NCBI GenBank assembly: GCA_022605405.1
Contig: JABYQQ010000035.1
Span: 62,001 to 126,000, forward strand
DNA length: 64,000 nt
Direction: 5' to 3'
Origin: Earliella scabrosa
Taxonomy: Eukaryota > Basidiomycota > Agaricomycetes > Polyporales > Polyporaceae
Part shown: positions 31,274 through 41,591 of the stretch, in pieces
Numbering within the stretch: the stretch's first letter is position 1
Layout of the letters: every line of letters begins with the position of its first letter
Notes under the pieces: model-generated
Told to the model about the DNA's origin: nothing
The model's input: only the letters and a program-made list of their open reading frames with translations
Database searches by the model: none
Position numbers and translations under genes: made by a program

Positions 31274-32159
31274 ATGTCCAACCACGAGCAAGACACGCCC
31301 CTGCCCCCTATCCAGTACGTGTTGTCCACAGGTGTTGCGCTGGAGGCTCATAGACATGGCTGACGCCTCTTCCAGACTTAACCAGGCCTCAGGTGCCCCT
31401 GCTACCGGCGACGACTCATCAAGTGCTATCGAGTCTCCCTTCGACGCCATCCGTGCGACGGTGGCCACCGAGGGCCGCACTCGGACCCGCATCCAACTTC
31501 TTCAGGACCATTATATGTTCATCAATGGTGCGCGACTCCATGTGTACGTGCTGCGGATTATTGGGATGGACTCGGGGATCACAACGGAGGTGCGTACTTC
31601 CATGAGCTGACTATCTGGCTTGCCGCTCAAACCCCCTCTCTAGTTCGTCCTCCCTGCGTCCTCGCTGACCGTCGCGCAGCTCCCCCTTCACACCTTTGTG
31701 GAATGGGTGCGCGCCATCGAGGAACATCACATCGCGCTCCCCGACGAGATCACTACGGCTCAGCGCCGCCTTCTCCGCGACTTTGCCCGTATTTGGGAAT
31801 ACTTCGCACGCCAGCTCATGTTCGGTCCGCTCTGGAACGTCTTCTTGCAGATGCTTCAGCACATGGTCACTGAACCATGGGCTGATGCTGATGCGCCGCC
31901 GGATGGCGGATTCCAACAGCTGACGGAGCTCTGTGACTGGGCTCGTATCAACTTCCCTATGAGTACTCACAGTATCGGTATGCTTCTCTGAAGCACGGTA
32001 GCGCTACAACTAACGGCCATATGTGTACAGAGCTGGTTCTTGATTCATGACAATGACTCTGACGACGAGTCAGACGACGAGATCCCTCCCCTGGAAGATG
32101 ACACGCCGCCGCCGTCTCCTGGCGCCGGCGGAGGCGTGGTTATGTTGCCAGTGGACTAG
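31274..32159 (+). CDS. Second gene of the hAT element (unknown function)
   Basis: Exons 31274-31314, 31376-31589 and 31644 to about 31977 are in phase and encode a helical protein with RIQLLQDHYMFINGARLHVY, FVEWVRAIEEHHIALPDEI and FARIWEYFARQLMFGPLWNV. A further segment 32031-32159 encodes a plausible acidic tail (HDNDSDDESDDEIPPLEDD ending VMLPVD), but every available donor before it is off by one phase. Either the protein ends shortly after 32030 with LVLDS, or a one-base change has broken the last junction. No known domain. hAT elements of mushrooms sometimes carry an extra gene; its role is unknown. Confidence 0.55.
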
Positions 32160-32504
32160 TTCAGCTAGTACTCATTAACTGTTGTGTACCCTGCTCCTGT
32201 ATACGTCCAATTGAAAGAATCCGACTGCGTGAATGTGAACCTTCATCTGTGAACTGCCTTGCGTGTACCCGACCCGCAAAACCCATACCCATACCCGAAC
32301 CCGAGACACCCGAGTACCCGGCGTCTAATACCCGTACCCGATATGTACCCGCGGGTGTATGGGTACGGGTACATACCGGGTATGGGTGCGGGTCACGGTC
32401 CGGATACCCGCGGGTATACCCGTGCCAATGCCTAACGTCAGGATATCGATGTGACCGACCATGCCTGAGTATGAGATGGATGATAGGAGGTGGAGAACGT
32501 AGCT

Positions 32505-33840
32505 TGCCGGCGGGATGGGTCCTGGAACGTCCGCGCGTGAGATGGACGACTCGGGGGTATCAGTCGGAGGAGCTTGACGAGGGCTAGCGTGCATGCGGGA
32601 ACTAGTGCCGTAGGGTCAGGTCAAGTCAGGTCATTGACCCCTCTGGGCCATGACCATGACCATGACCATGACTGATTTTCAGCAGATGGCTCATGACCTG
32701 ACTGATCTTTCGGTCAGGTTATTATCAGTTCAGTTACGGTCCAGTTACGGTCATTGACCGGTCATGACTGAACATGCAGTTATGACCAGTCATAACTGGT
32801 CAGAGCAAGTTAAGACCAGTCATTTGGTCCACCAGGTTAGAGAAACATCTTAAATGTAATACAGAAGTAATTTTCATGTTTATTACTGGAGAGAGCCTTC
32901 TATATCTACATGGATTGATATTGATATGAATATTGGTCTGTCACTCAGTCTGTTTATAGACAGCACTGAGCATCTTTGATCTGTCTGATTAGACCTGAGT
33001 TAACTAGAGACTGGTATTTTCCACTTGCCAGAGCTGCTGAATTTAATATATTTCAAGTATTTCCATTGTACATTGTATTTGATCAGTTGATGTCTCTTAT
33101 ATAACCAGTCAATGACCAGTCATGACTGGTCTTAGCAGGTAAAATATGACTGGTCATAACCAGTCATCTGCAGTTATACAATCTTTGTCATTCTCAATGA
33201 CCGTGACCATGACCATAACCATAACTGATTATAAGCGGTTATGGTCAGGTTATTTACACATCAGTTACGGTTATTTTCCAGTCATTGACCGGTCATATGA
33301 CCTGACCCTACGGCACTAGCGGGAACCCCGCGCGGTCGTCGTGCGTCCTAGCGTGGTGTAGAAGGACGACTCGGGGGTATCAGGCGTGTCGGAGGTGGTC
33401 GGCGAGGGCGAGCGTGCCGGCGGGAAGATGGCCTCGGTCGTCGGACGTCCGCGCTTGAGATGGACGACTCGGGGGTATCAGTCGGAGGAGCTTGACGAGG
33501 GCTAGCGTGCATGCAGGAACCCCGCGCGGTCGTCGTGCGTCCTAGCGTGGTGTAGAAGGACGACTCGGGGGTATCAGGCGTGTCGGAGGTGGTTGGCGAG
33601 GGCGAGCGTGCCGGCGGGAAGATGGCCTGGGTCGTTGGACGTCCGCGCGTGAGATGGACGACTCGGGGGTATCAGTCGGAGGAGCTTGACCAGGGTTAGC
33701 ATGCATGCGGGAACCCCACGCCGTCATGGTGTGGGTGTCGGAGGTGGTCGGTGAGGAGCGTGCATGCCGCAACCCCTCGCGGTCGTCGTGAGGGTATCGG
33801 AGGTGGTCGGTGAGGGCCAGCGTGCATGCGGGAACCGTGA
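32505..33840. repeat. Minisatellite, 194-bp period, split by a MITE
   Basis: Units containing GGACGACTCGGGGGTATCAG twice and GGGAACCCCGCGCGGTCGTC recur at 194-bp spacing (for example at 33321, 33515 and 33709), then decay into shorter units of about 55 bp near 33730-33840. A partial unit precedes the MITE at 32603-33318, which landed inside the array. The 194-bp period is not a multiple of three, so open frames seen across it are not conserved coding. Confidence 0.8.
32603..33318 (+). mobile_element. 716-bp hAT-type MITE, family 1, second copy
   Basis: Same length, orientation and, by eye, same sequence as 20072-20787. Perfect 8-bp target-site duplication GCGGGAAC (32595-32602 and 33319-33326). 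The unoccupied target is visible in neighbouring minisatellite units (GCATGCRGGAACCCCGCG), which proves the exact boundaries. Confidence 0.95.
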
Positions 33841-34133
33841 CCCCGTGGACGTCCGCTGATTGGCCCATGGGGGACTCTGGAGAACATCCAGCATGAGTGC
33901 GTTCTGGAGGCAGGGACGGAGGTGAGGAGTTCACATGATACTCATGATCAAGGACAGGGGGTACCGGTGCCATCTATGGAGAGAGAAGAGAGACGTGGAG
34001 CGCTGAGGAGCTTACTTACACTTGATTGGCGGCGGAGGGACAGTCAAGCAACACACAAGGCAGAGTAGGCGGACGGGGAGAGGATGGCATTGGAGGGTGT
34101 GTAAAGGATTGGATGGATACAAAGGAGGACATA

Positions 34134-35122
34134 CTACGTGTGAGGGCATCCACGCGGGTGGACGCAAGGTGCAACGGTGGGATGAGATGGGCAGGAAGGA
34201 CGACGGCCTCGTATCCAGGAAGTGCCTAGGCCATGTACGTGACCATGGTCGCGAATAACCATGGTGAGACAGCCCGCATCTCCAAAAGAACGCCTAACAC
34301 AGGGTGCCAGCCATGATCGGACGCAGGGGCGGGGAAGCCCAGCCGCGTCATGGTCCCAATTGTCAGGATGGGTGCGGAAGTGCAGATTGTGGTCGGCGTA
34401 CTGAGCGAGCATGTCCATGAAGCGCGCAGAGCCCATTTGTTCGAGGTGAAAGAGGGTGCGATGACGGAGGGTGAGGGAGGGATAAGCACAGCAAAAGCCG
34501 TCTGCGGCCAAGTAGTTGAAGATGAACGTAAGGTCTTGGTAGGCAATGGGGACGGAGGAGCAGGGAGGAAAGAGTGGGGATCCACAGGAGGAGACGGTGA
34601 TGAGGACATCACCTTTGGCCAGTACTACCAGCCGTTGCACTCCAGCCAATACTGACCCCGGCTCCACGTCGCAGAAGTCTGGGTTGGGATCGGCATTGAG
34701 GACTTCGTCGCCATGTTGTTCATAACCCTCACGTTGGATGAGGTAATCTTTGAATGAGTCATAGTGGGGAGCGTCCACGTAGAATGGCCAGGCGAAGAGG
34801 GAAGGCGTGTCGGTGAGAAAGGCGAAGGCGGCACCGCCAGCGAGAATAGCGCCGCCTGTGCGCATGAGATCCAAGAAGGAGACGGTGTCGTTTACTATGC
34901 TGTGAACATTGATATGGGTTAGCATGGCTGTATGTGAGAAGGAGCCTGGCTAACGCACGTTCTGAAGAAGACCGAATAACGGCGGCGGATCTCATCGCGT
35001 ACAATGCGAGAGACGTCCGTATGAACGCCACGGCATTTGAGTAACAGCGTAGGGGTGTCGACGTAGTGGGAGAGGAGGACGCGGATAGCTTCAAGGATAG
35101 CCTGTTGGCGGTGGTAGGCCAT
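34134..35122 (-). CDS. F-box-like protein 3
   Basis: Exons 34959-35122 and 34134-34899, with a 59-nt intron (GTGCGT donor, CACAG acceptor), give 309 residues. The N-terminal helix set QQAILEAIRVLLSHYVD-TPTLLLKCRGVHTDVSR corresponds to the F-box position of proteins 1 and 2 but is degenerate; an upstream exon is possible. Family landmarks: GGAAFAFLTD (about residue 80), NYLAADGFCCAYPSLTLR (about 200) and RRSFGDAGCLTMV (about 275). The CAYPSLTLR and FGDAG strings match protein 1 best. Transcribed opposite to proteins 1 and 2. Confidence 0.7.
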
Positions 35123-35204
35123 GAGGCGAGGGAGGACGAACGAGCGACGAGTGCGACGGGCCGGCCGGGGGCGAGGAGGGAGGAGGGAGGAGGGAGTCGG
35201 AGGA

Positions 35205-36494
35205 TTAGGAATGGCGGAGTGTGGGGTGGATCGGGATGGAGGGATCGGGTCGACCTGGCAGCGCCCGGCCGTGATGGATGATTGATGGCGCGGCATCGAT
35301 CTGAGATTGATGGCGCCCTGTCGGGGACGGCGGGTCCGCAGCGACGCAGGCGCAGGCACCGACGGCGCTGACGGACTCGCAACGTGGCCGACACGGGTTC
35401 GAGGGGCTGTGGTGGGTGGGTGGCACAGCAGCGGTGAGCGGGAGCAATATAGAGATGCAGCGGGGCGAGAGCGCGAGAGGGAAGAGTGGTGCCTGGGCGG
35501 GATGGCAGAGCAGATGGCAGAGCAGAGGGGGAGCGCCGGCGGGAGGGAGCGGCGGGCGGGAGGGAGCGGCGGGCGGGAGGGAGCGGCGGCGGCGGCGAGC
35601 AGCAGCAGCAGAGCGCAGGGGAGAGCTCATTGCGGGGTGGCGCTGGGTGGCGAGAGGTTGGAGGGCGCTTGAGGTGTCCACGTGAGGGGCTGGGACGACA
35701 AAAAAGTCGCTCCGTGTAATAGACGGGGGACTTTTTTGTTGGATTGTAGAGCCTCCCATGAAGTAGGCGAATGCAGGGCAGAGTATTTCGAGCGGAATAT
35801 GATCCGACGCGGATGGAGGAGCTCCACGATCATCCCTAACTAACGCAGTGGGAGCATAGGACTGAGTAGGGAAATCTGCTGCGCTTGGGGTACGAGTCCC
35901 TTCATCTCCGGGAGCGATGATGACAGTAACAGTCTTCTCAACGCTGGCAGAATCGCCGCTAGAGATCGGAGACGATATAATACCTGGAGCGGGCGCAATC
36001 CCGCTAGCTTCTGACGGAATGGTCACCAGCGGCCAGTCTATAGTCCATGAGAGAATTCGAATCTGGTAGCGAACGATGCAGAGGCCATGCTTACCAGAGA
36101 ACCCGATGATCAAATGAACATGACCTTTGCGAACCTCCGCGATGGTCGCGCACAACTCTGAAACCACGCTGATCTTCTGAGGGTGATGAGTGGTGATATG
36201 TTGATGCATACGCAGCCTGAAGGTGACCTCCGGCTCGTATTTCACCCCATCTTTCTGAATAGGATTCAATAATCCCGGCACACGGATTGCAGATCAAGCG
36301 CAGATCAGTTCACGTACAACATAGTAGATATTCAGCTGCGCCGAGCTGGTGCCAACAGGGAGAAGGCCTTGAAGGCATTCCTTGTATACTGCGGATCGAA
36401 GCTCGCCTGCGGTGCATCCCAAGTCGTACCTGTTGACCCATAAGCCGTTGACAAGATCAGAGTAAACAAGGAGTAGTGCAGTTCCCAAGCCCAT
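35205..36494 (-). CDS. Hypothetical protein, C-terminus probably altered by repeat insertion
   Basis: Exon 1 (36318-36494) and exon 2 (from 36254) join in phase 0 across a 63-nt intron (GTACGT donor). Recognisable coding character covers about 230 residues: GTALLLVYSDLVNGLWVNRY, AGELRSAVYKECLQGLLPVG, KDGVKYEPEVTFRLRMHQHI and GHVHLIIGFSGKHGLCIVRY. The frame stays open through palindromic element B (35694-35747) and the purine-rich repeat down to 35205, but that part is low-complexity and unlikely to be original. No known family. A natural end shortly before 35747 is the more likely form of the ancestral protein. Confidence 0.45.
35520..35612. repeat. Purine-rich simple repeat
   Basis: GGGAGGGAGCGGCGGGC units repeated about three times, running into GGCGGCGG and AGCAGCAGCAG tracts. 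Gives artificial glycine/arginine-rich frames. Confidence 0.75.
35694..35747 (-). repeat. 54-bp palindromic element, copy B
   Basis: Reverse complement of copy A at 2546-2599 with about three mismatches; same A6-GTC / GAC-T6 ends and the TATTAC-containing loop. It lies within the open frame of the minus-strand hypothetical gene 35205-36494 and adds residues of its own to that frame. Confidence 0.75.
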
Positions 36495-36820
36495 CGTTAC
36501 ATGATGCTATGGGACTTGCAAACTGTAAAGGGCATCACGGCTTACGTAAGTTAGTACGGTCCGGAGTCCGGACCGTCAAGCCGACTATCCAGCCCTTTTT
36601 GAAAGCTTGAACTTTGGTCACCTCACAGTCTTGCAAAGTTGCAATAACAATATTGGCCACTCCAAGTTTCGTCTGGCACCTCTTTTGGTTATTGAGGAGA
36701 TGCAGCTGGGTCGGGGCGAAGTCACGACTCGCAGGTGGTGCACAACGCGACACATCACACGGTCCCCGCGTTCGGTGATCAGTGGCCGCTCTCAGGCAAT
36801 CCCTCATCCTAACACCAACC

Positions 36821-37590
36821 ATGCCACCCATACAGGTTTTCGCGACGTGTGAGGTTACGGTCTGTCTACCCGCACGCACTCTTGATGCGACATACTCACA
36901 TATCGTCTAGGCCGATGATTGGAACACCTTGCACCCTCCGTTCCAGTTCCTCCCGACCTGTTATATTCCCAGCCCCGCAAACGACCCGGTACCCACATTG
37001 GCCTATGGTATCGCCTTCAACACCAGTGATGTCGTTGCATTCGCAACCGAATACGAGCTAGACCACTTTCCGGAGATGGACAAGTGGGGAGTCTTGGACG
37101 TACGCGCCGCCGTCGACTACATTACCGAGAAGGTGGGGCTCACCGGGGCGAAAGTCATCGTACCGTATGCGGACGACTACGAATGGGTCCTTCAAGTGTT
37201 CACCAACTACGCCCGTCGTATGGACCCCGCATCTCATCAGAAGCTGGCGGTGCAGCTTCCACGTGTGTCTGAGATGCTAGGGACCAGTCAGAAGCCACTT
37301 TGGTGGTGGTCAACTGAAGGCGGATGGGGTCCGAGCGAGTAAGCGTCCATTTCGAACATCATATTCTTCCAACCAGTCTGACATGGAGATGTCACACGAG
37401 GAACGAACACTGGCCGTCGTCATGGGATTACCCCGATCTCGTCGCGCCGGAATTCCGCGGGCTCATTCCTGAGGACATATGGACGAGATGGTACGAGCGG
37501 CGGGGGAAGGAGGAAGAGGAAGAGAGGGCAGTTGAGGCGAGCAAATCTCAGGTTGACCCCGCCGGGGATGAGAACGTCCTCGCATCGTAG
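36821..37590 (+). CDS. Hypothetical protein with C-terminal WPSSWD block
   Basis: Three exons (36821-36835, 36911-37338, 37389-37590) give 214 residues with consistent phases. The central exon encodes HPPFQFLPTCYIPSPANDPV, AYGIAFNTSDVVAFATEYEL, RAAVDYITEKVGLTGAKVIV and QKPLWWWSTEGGWGP, which look like a small globular domain. The last exon encodes WPSSWD-LVAPEFR-LIPEDIW-ERRGKEEEEERAVEAS, the same block as residues 28-75 of the protein at 660-1001, and is similar to it at the DNA level too. Start and first intron (75 nt) are plausible only. Function unknown. Confidence 0.5.
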
Positions 37591-37906
37591 AGGAGTTGGA
37601 CATGACAGGCACAAGCGTAGGAATATACCACTGAACTGTACAGCTCGCTCCGGCCACGCCACAGTGTTGAGCACCCAGATTTGCGTTCATACACTCAACA
37701 TGCACTCACGAACCACCATCGCTCTCATCGGAGTCGCTGTTCGTTCTGTATACACTGCTGTGGTGCGGAAGTCCACGAACGATGGGTCTGATTGCACCTG
37801 TCGAAGGCTTCCTTTTCCAGCGGCATAGGCTAGTATGCTGTTGTGTCACTAAGTCTATAGATATTGATCAATACATGACAGAATTAATTTTACCACTCAG
37901 AAGCTC
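37591..37906. other. Convergent 3' intergenic region
   Basis: 316 bp between the WPSSWD gene and the PLA2c gene. AT-rich near 37850-37890, fitting polyadenylation signals on both strands. No gene seen. Confidence 0.5.
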
Positions 37907-40900
37907 TCATTGTACGTGTCCATGTATGCGGTCTCGAAGACGGGCCAGGCGCCCCTCCCACTCCCGTCTCCTTCTCTCCATCCTCTTCCGCATCCACACC
38001 GCCCGCAAGAGACGTACCACCTTCTCCTCGCTCTCCGCAAAGTTCGCCTACCGGAGCCGCATCGTACCCGCTCATGAGTAAGAGACATGCACGACAGGTC
38101 AGACGGAGCCGCGCTCACCTCGGCGACGTCGAGGAGCTTTTGGCTCTCGTCCGGGGAAACCTCCCGCCTCCACGTCGAGATGCTGAACGGGTCAAAGCCG
38201 GGAACGCGCCGGTCGTTCGGCATGAGCGGGATGTACACCACTGCGATGCCGTCCCGCCGGAGGAGGGCGGCTTCGTCGAGGTCGTCGAGACGGGCGGAGA
38301 CTTCGTCGCCAGACGTCGAGGAGCCGATCCAGACCTCGCAGGTGCTGAGAGGCTGAGAGTGAGGCGGGGTCTCCGTTTCGTCGGTCTCGGTGTCTGAGAG
38401 CATGGTCACGGGTTAGGAAGATGTGACGGGGCCCAGAGATGTAAAGTCTTAGTCTTACTGGGAGGCATCTCTCGCTGCTCGGTGGACCCTTGCTTGTCCG
38501 TCTGCTTGGCGAGGGCAGACTCTTGCGTCTGGGCGAGTTTCAAGTTGGCCGAATCCGGGGTCTCCGCCTCGTATTGGGGCGTGCCCGAGGCATCCGCGGA
38601 CACTTGCTCTGGAGGAAGGACGCGAGACGGCCACATTGCGCCCCGCGGCCACGTTCGGAGCCCACGCTTCGCCGCAAGTTCTGCAGGAAGTCAGCTCGCC
38701 CTATCCAGTTCAGGTCGTATTCGGCAGACGAACCTTCGGCACGGGTGAACCAGAGTTCCTGCAGATTACCAAGTCGTTGGATGGAAGAGGGGCACGATCG
38801 CGGACCGCAGACGCACCTGAGAATCTGCGCTCGCGTCCAACGCGATGATGCAGTCGACATTCCTTCGCAAGAACGGGTAATATGGGATGTTCAGTTCAGC
38901 TGGGAATCGACATCGTCAGCTCCGGCGCATTCCTAAGTGTCTTGGACGCAGATTGGGTTATCACCTCCAGCATCCTGACGAGTAACATGAGCGTGGGCAA
39001 TACGGGGAAATAGAACCGGATTGCACACGCACCATGAAGCTTAGGGTATCCTGTTCGGTGATTTCAGGCGGACTGCCATAACGGAGGTGTCCAACGAGAC
39101 CTTTCAGGAAGTTCGGCAGCTGAGAGAGACACAGTCAGCCACCGCGCTGGACCTCGGAGGCAAGGCAGGTTGAGAAACCCAGCTGACCTGGTTTGGTAGC
39201 ACGGGATGAATCAACCCGAGATCGCGCTCGTTCTCGGTGGCGATATCTTCCAGCCAGTTGTATAGCTGGACAGGTAGCACGCGAAGCATCGGCTCTATTT
39301 CCCGGAAGTAGTGCTGGCGCCGCGGAAGTGGTTAGCAGGGAAGCGGTACGTGCGACGTGAATCTCACCTTCAGAGAGGCGCAGAACGCGGACCCGAAAAT
39401 GCTGCCAGAATTGTATTGAATAACGAATGACAACGCACTGAACGTCAACGCCACAGGGTCGGCTGCTTACCCGGTGAGGATCGTAAAGCTTAACTCCGGC
39501 TGCCAGGCATGAGCACGTTTACGTATGCACTATGCAAGCGCAGGGGGACTTACCCGACGGTCGAGGCTCTTGCCGTTCATGAAAGGCCGGCCCAGAGACC
39601 AGGAAGGGATCCATGCTGCAGCATTCCGTAGGTGTTAGCAGTCGCAACAGGCGTCGCGACAAAAAGCGGCGCGGCCAAGGACTTACCACCAATCTCGTCG
39701 CAACCGACTTCGTACGGGGTGAACTCGTACCAGAGCCACCTGATGCTCTGGGCGAGTCGGTCGTGCTCGCTGCCGAGGGATCGCGCGCGGTCTTTGTCAA
39801 CTGAGACGGCCTTTTGCAGCTCGACCTTGCGCATGGCTTCTTCCTCTTCTGGGGGCGCGACTGTATGAATGCAGGTAATTGAGCCTGCGATCGTCCTACA
39901 CGAGAGTAAAGTAGCCTACCGTGCTGTATTGCGCTGAGGATGGGTAGAGGGAATTCGCCGCTATCCGCATGACGGCGGAAATGGTGGAGCGATAGGTGTC
40001 TGGGGTCCAGGCGGGCGAGGTCGGATGGGACATAGAGCCTTGACGAGAGGAGTGTGCCGTAGAGATCGACTAGAGAGACTGTCCCCGCCTCTCCTGCCGC
40101 CTTCCGAAGGATGCCTTCCTGTCCTGAATGTTAGCTCAGAATTCCGTTTCGGACGTCTTGAACTACGTGCCAGTAAGTACTTGATGGGAGCCCCGTCAGC
40201 GATGGTGCACTGCGAGTCCAATACGAAAGTACACGGCGTACCTTGTTCGTTGGAGGGTTGATCATCGCGTCCAATGTGTCCATGTCGAGGTAGCTAGTAG
40301 CGATTCGATCCTTCGCATGGGCAGCCGCCTCGCTCGGTGCACAAGATCCGGCCACACCAGAGTAGAGAATTCCTAGGGCCCAGCAACTTCCTAACATCCA
40401 TCAGCGGTAAGAGTGATGCAGTGCAATCCGAACTGCGCGTCTACCATACCTGACACGCCCGCAGTGTATGCCACGCAGTCGAGTACACCGAGAGAACGAG
40501 CCGCGCACAACGATCCAAGGGTATTGAGCATTGCGCGGAAGCCTGCGAGGAACCAAAAGTTAGAAGAACACGTGCCGAGGCCGAAGTAGAGGCCAGCTAA
40601 TGCATACCTCCACCCGACCCTGCTATGGCGACGATAGGTAGATCGCGCTCGTCGACTTCACTCTCGGGTACACCCATCAACCTCGCAAAGGCTGTCTTCA
40701 TCTTCCGCTTCCGCTCCCCTAGGAACGCCCGTTCGGCGATACAAAGGTCTTCACCGATGCGAACTTCGGCATCCCACTCGCACTCGGGGTGCACGGCTGG
40801 GTCGGGAGGCTGGTTAACTATCTCGTCGTATAAGGATCCCGGGCCGAGACCAAGTTCCAGCAGCAGTGCTGAAAGGCGATCCTGGATGTCCGAGATTGTG

Positions 40901-41591
40901 AACGAAACGGGCCAAGGGAGGTCAGGGGCCGGTATACTTGGCCATGTCCATGATGATAAGGAGGAGGATATTGACTGAACGGGCAAGGAGGACTGGAGAA
41001 ATGAGAGTCCATGCCACTCAGACTTGGGAACGATGAGTAAGTGATGGGCATGCACTGGGAAGTGAGGTACACTGACCTTGCCCTCAGGCTGGGCATATCA
41101 TCATCGATGCGTATGGCACTGATTAGCGACGCTCAAGCTCTGTAGAAAGTCCTCGCTCACCTTCTCATTGACCGTCTGGTTGGACGCGATGGGTCCAAGA
41201 ATATGGCCCCAGTCAGCCGTGATCGATATCCGAGAAGAAAATGGCGGGTACCGATTCATTGCTTCCATGTGCTCCTGCGTGTAGTTCATCGTCCCTGCCT
41301 ACGTTCATACCACTTGCAGAGGACCCAAGCCAGAAGGGAACAGTCAGGCCTGCAATGCACGCTGTTCCCAGGATCCACGAGATTGACAATGAGCCTGATT
41401 GTCATACGCCACACCGTATTAGAACAAGTCGACTACTGTTGAACAGTAACCCAACTCACTATCTTGCGCGGCGTGGTATCGCTGGGATATGGGTTGAACA
41501 TGTTCAGGCTTGGATTGGGGAAGCCAGTGCAGACGTCTCCTTCGCAGTAACTCGGGCGGAAGTCTTGAACGGTGTATGACGCTGTGTACAT
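37907..41591 (-). CDS. Cytosolic-PLA2-like phospholipase (PLA2c domain), membrane-anchored
   Basis: A gene of about 3.7 kb with many short introns, read from frame-consistent exons. The probable start at 41591 (MYTASYTVQDFRPSYCEGD) is followed by a hydrophobic segment (WILGTACIAGLTVPFWLG), suggesting an N-terminal anchor; the first junction is not fully resolved. Then ADWGHILGPI, GLGPGSLYDEI, the oxyanion-hole motif VAIAGSGGG (about 40610), the nucleophile serine in TAGVSGSCWALG (split by an intron near 40400-40448), YEFTPYEVGCDEIG (about 39720), GDNP and the catalytic Asp in ALDASAD (about 38845). This is the Ser-Asp dyad of the PLA2c family, which hydrolyses acyl chains of glycerophospholipids or lysophospholipids. 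The C-terminus is a basic coiled coil (RLLRAVWMRKRMERRRREWE) ending at 37907. Confidence 0.82.

Larger units (their letters stand above)
27080..32434 (+). mobile_element. Complete hAT DNA transposon, 5,355 bp
   Basis: Terminal inverted repeats TAGGCATTGGCAYGGGT (27080-27096 and 32418-32434, one mismatch) flanked by a perfect 8-bp target-site duplication ACGTCAGG (27072-27079 and 32435-32442). About 200 bp inside each end, clusters of GGTACCCG/CGGGTACC-like words form the subterminal repeats that hAT transposases usually bind. The element carries an 11-exon hAT transposase (with one premature stop) and a second gene of unknown function downstream on the same strand. Confidence 0.95.

Noticed and set aside
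33542..33973. Minus-strand frame rich in P, S and R across the minisatellite
   Set aside because: The repeat period of 194 is not divisible by three, so the repeated peptide does not stay in frame; it is an artefact of the array.
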